In this document: positions 5,471 through 5,566 of the stretch, piece by piece
Numbering within the stretch: position 1 is the stretch's first letter
Layout: every line of letters begins with the position of its first letter
Assembly (NCBI GenBank): GCA_023436825.1
Contig: JAEZHS010000321.1
Location: forward strand, 1-5,566
DNA from: Pseudomonadota bacterium
Lineage (GTDB): Bacteria > Pseudomonadota > Alphaproteobacteria > Reyranellales > Reyranellaceae
Length of the DNA: 5,566 nucleotides
Direction: 5' to 3'
Notes under the pieces: generated by a model
Databases searched by the model: none
Told to the model about the DNA's origin: nothing
What the model saw: only the letters and a program-made list of their open reading frames with translations
Translations under genes and position numbers: made by a program

Positions 5471-5566
5471 TCCTCGATCCCGAGAGCGAGGTCGCGGTGC
5501 TGCGCGGCGAGGTCGTGCCCGAAGGCAAGTACGCCGGCCGGCGCATCTTCAATGCCGGCATCAACC
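5470..5566 (+). pseudogene. Middle fragment of a DpgC-like protein on the opposite strand, truncated at its 5' end
   Basis: From a TGA at 5467-5469 to the window edge, the plus strand reads 32 codons: ILDPESEVAVLRG, then EVVPEGKYAGRRIFNAGIN. In DpgC-family proteins a segment of the type EVAVLRG...KYAGRR.FNAGIN lies just N-terminal, by about 15-20 residues, to the RDLGFVNK segment that begins the minus-strand fragment at about 5460. This is therefore the adjoining part of the same kind of protein, encoded in the opposite direction. The in-frame TGA and the lack of any N-terminal half to the left show that the 5' end was lost at the junction. It runs off the right edge, so its 3' extent is unknown. 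Identification rests on a short stretch, but the motif is distinctive. Confidence 0.62.

Noticed and set aside
5464..5566. Extension of the minus-strand DpgC-like gene to the right edge, since the frame stays open.
   Set aside because: The translated extension (such as GHDLAAQHRDLALGIEDSD) does not resemble DpgC, while the plus strand here does. The open frame is best explained as antisense shadow.

Overview
The window is GC-rich DNA with the codon bias of an alphaproteobacterium. A RegB/RegA (PrrB/PrrA, ActS/ActR) redox two-component pair supports this, since its closest family members are alphaproteobacterial. The genus cannot be fixed from the sequence. Both window ends lie inside genes.

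Layout: (1) Positions 2-1302 (+) hold the 3' half of a regB-type sensor kinase and a complete regA-type response regulator, 23 nt apart. (2) Positions ~1313-4367 (+) hold a compact branched-chain amino acid (HAAT family) ABC transporter operon: the permease livH, a livM-livG permease-ATPase fusion, and the ATPase livF. Spacing is tight (2 nt between livH and livM-livG, an ATGA overlap between livM-livG and livF). It starts about 10-50 nt after regA, so it may be read through from regBA. No periplasmic binding protein (livK) is visible. (3) Positions 4282-4809 (-) hold a small SET-domain protein whose basic tail runs antisense into the 3' end of livF. (4) Positions 4885-5463 (-) hold the C-terminal half of a DpgC-like member of the enoyl-CoA hydratase (crotonase) superfamily. 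(5) Positions 5470-5566 (+) hold a fragment of the middle of a DpgC-like protein on the opposite strand, running out of the window.

Three things stand out. First, both ATPases look internally deleted. The LivG domain goes from its Q-loop to Walker B in 27 residues, with no helical subdomain and no LSGGQ signature. LivF lacks the roughly 15-residue segment that carries the A-loop aromatic. In the standard head-to-tail ATPase dimer, both losses fall on the same composite ATP site, while the other site keeps its visible motifs. Second, the two dpgC pieces are head-to-head around about 5458-5470. They are consecutive parts of one protein on opposite strands, which suggests an inversion, an inverted duplication, or a fold-back chimera from amplification or assembly. 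Third, livH has no ATG, GTG or TTG codon where its family similarity begins.

The ordinary parts are the intact RegA, the RegB catalytic core with its redox cysteine, LivH and LivM. I see no tRNA, rRNA, CRISPR array, insertion sequence or convincing promoter. No gene-free stretch exceeds 300 bases; the longest is 4810-4884.
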